DNA from: Azospirillum canadense
GTDB lineage: Bacteria > Pseudomonadota > Alphaproteobacteria > Azospirillales > Azospirillaceae
Assembly (NCBI RefSeq): GCF_025961225.1
Contig: NZ_JAOQNG010000001.1
Coordinates: 409,001 to 473,000 of the forward strand
DNA length: 64,000 nucleotides
Direction of reading: 5' to 3'
How positions within the stretch are numbered: position 1 is the stretch's first letter; each line of letters starts with the position of its first letter. This document shows positions 61,914 through 64,000 of the stretch, one piece after another. A program made the position numbers and the translations under genes. The notes under the pieces are model-generated. The model did no database searches. It worked only from the letters and a program-made list of their open reading frames with translations, and was not told the origin of the DNA.

Positions 61914-62483
61914 TCACAGGAGACCATCGGCGAAGTCGGTGATCAGCGCGGACAGGAACAGATCGACCAGGACCAGCGCGGCGGCCGTCACGCCGGTGAC
62001 GTCCAGCGCGGTGCGCATGACGAACCATTGGTAGGTCAGCATCGCCAGCATCACGGCGAAGACCAGCGATTCCGACAGGGCCGGCGGCAGCAGGCCGGTG
62101 GCCGCCAGCACCACGACCGGCAGGTAGACCGCCATCTGCACGACCGACGACCAGTTGTAGGCGCAGACGAAGTCCACATAGCGCGACGACCGGTCGAGCA
62201 TGCGGGCGACGCTGTGCATCAGCACCGGAAAAGCGGTCCAGCTGATCACGTAGGCGATGGCCTCCACCGTGACGACCTGGAACAGGGACGTGTCCTGCAC
62301 CTGGTCCCACAGGCGGATGGCCAGCAGCAGCGCCCAGGCCGGCAGCACGATGACGGCGGCGTAGAAGGACTGCCAAGCCCCCTGCGGCGTCCGGTCCAGG
62401 TACTGAAGCCCGGTCGGGTCGAAACGCGCCAGACGGTAGGCTCCGAAGACGGAGTGGGCGACGTCCCGGGCGTTCAGCGGCAT
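61914..62483 (-). CDS. Membrane protein, unknown (Yip1-like outline)
   Basis: A 189-residue protein with five predicted membrane helices, starting MPLNARDVAHSVFGAYRLARFDP. The short cytoplasmic beginning followed by a five-helix core (WQSFYAAVIVLPAWALLLAI..., AYNWSSVVQMAVYLPVVV) recalls Yip1-domain proteins, but this is a weak likeness. ATG 62483. It lies downstream of dapE in the same direction, gap about 98 bp containing a 13-bp tandem repeat. Function unknown. Confidence 0.65.
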   Translation of the reverse strand: MPLNARDVAHSVFGAYRLARFDPTGLQYLDRTPQGAWQSFYAAVIVLPAWALLLAIRLWDQVQDTSLFQVVTVEAIAYVISWTAFPVLMHSVARMLDRSSRYVDFVCAYNWSSVVQMAVYLPVVVLAATGLLPPALSESLVFAVMLAMLTYQWFVMRTALDVTGVTAAALVLVDLFLSALITDFADGLL

Positions 62484-62547
62484 GGGGGCAGGGGCATGGT
62501 GGGTTCACCGAAGGGTGGCGGGCAGGGTCGCTGTGGCCAGCCGTGAA

Positions 62548-62581
62548 CAATCGTTTGGGCCAATCGTTTTGGCCAATCGTC
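62548..62581. repeat. 13-bp tandem repeat between dapE and the membrane protein gene
   Basis: CAATCGTTT starts at 62548 and 62561 and a shortened CAATCGT at 62574, giving a 13-bp period with GGC spacers. The third copy touches the dapE stop codon (62582-62584). Confidence 0.5.
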
Positions 62582-63763
62582 TCAACCGATCCGGTCGAAC
62601 ACGCCGCCGAGGACCGCACCATAGATGTCGGTCAGGCGCGTCAGGTCGTCCAGCGTCGTGTTCTCGTCCACCTTGTGCATGGTCTGTCCGACCAGGCCGA
62701 ACTCAACCACCGGGCAGAAATCCTTGATGAAGCGGGCATCCGACGTGCCGCCGGTCGTCGAGTATTCCGGCCGGCGGCCGGTGACGGCCTGCGCCGCCTC
62801 GGCCACCAGCTCGGTCAGCGGGCCCGGCGGCGTCAGGAAGCTGTCGCCGGACACGAAATGCTCCAGCTCATAGGCGCCGCCGACGGCGTCGAAGCGTTCG
62901 CGCAGCCAAGCCAGCAGCGTGCCCGGCGTGTGGCTGTCGTTGAAGCGGATGTTCAGCGTGGCCTTGCCCTGCGCCGGGATGACGTTGTGCGCCGGGTTGC
63001 CCACGTCGATGGTGGTCAGCTCCAGGTTGGACGGCTGGAAATGCGCCGTGCCCCCGTCCAGCGGCTCCGCCGTGATGGCGGCCAGCATGCGGGCCAGCCG
63101 CGGCAGGGGGTTGTCGGCCAGATGCGGGTAGGCAACGTGCCCCTGCGCCCCGAAGACGGTCAGGAAGGCGGTCATGCTGCCGCGCCGGCCGATCTTGATC
63201 ATGTCGCCGAGCGCCTTGGGGTTGGTCGGCTCACCCACCACGCAAGCGTCGAGCTTCTCCCCCTTCTCCTTCAGCCAGCCCAGCACCTTCTTCGTGCCGT
63301 TGATGGCAACCCCTTCCTCGTCTCCGGTGATGAGGAGGCTGATGGAGCCCTTCGGCGCGCCGTGGTCCCGCAGCCGGCGGGCCGACGCGGCGACGAAGGC
63401 GGCGATTGCCCCCTTCATGTCCACCGCACCGCGCCCATAGAGCCGGCCGTTGTGGATCTCTCCGGAGAAGGGATCGATAGACCACCCCTTCCGCTCGCCG
63501 GGCGGCACCACGTCGGTGTGCCCGGCGAAGCAGAAGTTCGGCCCCTCCGTGCCCAGCCGGGCGTAGAGGTTTTCCACCGGCGCCGTGCCCTCCTGTTCGA
63601 ACCGCAGGCGGTGGCAGGCGAAGCCCAGCGGCTTCAACGCCGCTTCCAGCACGCCCAGCGCGCCGGAATCCTCCGGCGTCACGCTGGGGCAGCGGATCAG
63701 GGCCTGCGCGACCGCGACGGGATCGCAGGGGTCGAAGGCGGGGGCCGCGGCGTCGGTGGTCAT
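62582..63763 (-). CDS. dapE: Succinyl-diaminopimelate desuccinylase
   Basis: Hydrolyses N-succinyl-LL-diaminopimelate in lysine and cell-wall synthesis; a di-zinc M20 family enzyme. The 393-residue protein has the ligands in [11 protein letters not shown] (H), GAVDMKGAI (D), TGDEEG (catalytic and bridging Glu pair) and the C-terminal [13 protein letters not shown] (H). ATG 63763 lies 15 bp after the dapD stop, so the two lysine genes form an operon. Confidence 0.96.
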   Translation of the reverse strand: MTTDAAAPAFDPCDPVAVAQALIRCPSVTPEDSGALGVLEAALKPLGFACHRLRFEQEGTAPVENLYARLGTEGPNFCFAGHTDVVPPGERKGWSIDPFSGEIHNGRLYGRGAVDMKGAIAAFVAASARRLRDHGAPKGSISLLITGDEEGVAINGTKKVLGWLKEKGEKLDACVVGEPTNPKALGDMIKIGRRGSMTAFLTVFGAQGHVAYPHLADNPLPRLARMLAAITAEPLDGGTAHFQPSNLELTTIDVGNPAHNVIPAQGKATLNIRFNDSHTPGTLLAWLRERFDAVGGAYELEHFVSGDSFLTPPGPLTELVAEAAQAVTGRRPEYSTTGGTSDARFIKDFCPVVEFGLVGQTMHKVDENTTLDDLTRLTDIYGAVLGGVFDRIG

Positions 63764-63778
63764 GGAAGGCCCTCGGTG

Positions 63779-64000
63779 TCAGTCGCGCAGCAGGTCGTTG
63801 ATCGAGGTCTTGGCGCGGGTCTGCTCGTCCACGCGCTTGACGATCACGGCGCAGTACAGGCCCGGGCCGGGGGTGCCGTCCGGCAGCGGCTTGCCGGGCA
63901 GCGTGCCGGGCACGACCACCGAATAGGCCGGGACGCGGCCGACGAAGACCTCGCCCGTGTTGCGGTCGATGATCTTGGTGGAGGCGCTGATGAAGACGCC
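63779..64000 (-). CDS. dapD: Tetrahydrodipicolinate N-succinyltransferase, C-terminal part (5' end outside window)
   Basis: The open frame entering from base 64000 gives 73 C-terminal residues, starting [21 protein letters not shown] and continuing [16 protein letters not shown], the well-conserved end of DapD, which succinylates tetrahydrodipicolinate just before the DapE branch of lysine synthesis. The stop is at 63779-63781. The hexapeptide-repeat body lies beyond the window. Confidence 0.93.
   Translation of the reverse strand, partial: GVFISASTKIIDRNTGEVFVGRVPAYSVVVPGTLPGKPLPDGTPGPGLYCAVIVKRVDEQTRAKTSINDLLRD

Noticed and set aside
61727..61927. 66-residue minus-strand ORF in the AT-rich island
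   Set aside because: No ribosome binding site, no motif, and composition explained by the island; probably not coding.

Overview
The window is very GC-rich (about 70 percent by eye) with dense, overlapping genes on both strands. Gene content points to an alphaproteobacterium of the Rhodospirillales, most likely Azospirillum or a close relative. Support comes from aerobic-type cobaltochelatase genes, a RegB/RegA (ActSR/PrrBA) redox pair, the rpmH-rnpA-yidD-yidC-engB-argB order, and a large exopolysaccharide locus. The species call is inference; no rRNA gene is present.

Layout. 1-2.4 kb: cobaltochelatase cobT (partial) and cobS on the minus strand, separated by a small cassette that carries a GxxExxY-family gene between inverted repeats. 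2.4-5.6 kb: small conserved genes (J-domain protein, BolA, ribbon-helix-helix protein, DUF2889, CBS pair). 5.7-7.5 kb: aroK-aroB. 7.8-10.8 kb: small membrane ORF, large secreted hypothetical protein and xerD, translationally coupled. 11-16.8 kb: malate synthase, DUF29, DMT transporter, accA, MAPEG protein, small membrane protein, PagL-like deacylase. 16.8-24.2 kb (minus): corA, hypothetical, argB, a CPA2-type antiporter, engB, yidC, yidD, rnpA, rpmH. 24.4-47 kb: exopolysaccharide locus with an asparagine-synthetase-like protein, two GT2 and three GT4 glycosyltransferases, an AlgX/AlgJ-like protein, a Wzy-like polymerase, a secreted beta-helix protein, a COQ7-like diiron protein, a hybrid kinase, GDP-fucose synthase, a sugar epimerase, a nucleotide-sugar dehydrogenase, a Wzx flippase and a Wzc-type tyrosine kinase. 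47.2-48.2 kb: Crp/Fnr regulator and DUF2892 protein. 48.4-50.3 kb: regA/regB. 50.4-54.9 kb: ABC-2 exporter followed by LpxD paralog, acyl carrier protein and ketoacyl synthase. 55-58.2 kb: PPOX-like protein and late cobalamin genes cobC, cobV (cobS-type) and cobU (cobT-type). 58.4-62.5 kb: large hybrid kinase and a membrane protein. 62.6-64 kb: dapE and the 3' end of dapD.

The most unusual feature is a set of small inverted-repeat cassettes. Two are built from CACGGAT units and one from CACAGAG units. One (848-1314) encloses a GxxExxY protein with a PD-(D/E)xK-like active site; the other two (19.4 kb and 58.3 kb) have no gene inside, and one supplies the stop codon of the neighbouring antiporter gene. 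I propose that the nuclease-like protein and the repeats form a mobilising or maintenance system comparable in logic to RAYT/REP. A second, unrelated family of GC-rich palindromic elements lies at 26.0, 44.6, 51.3 and 55.0 kb; the first provides the C-terminal tail of a glycosyltransferase.
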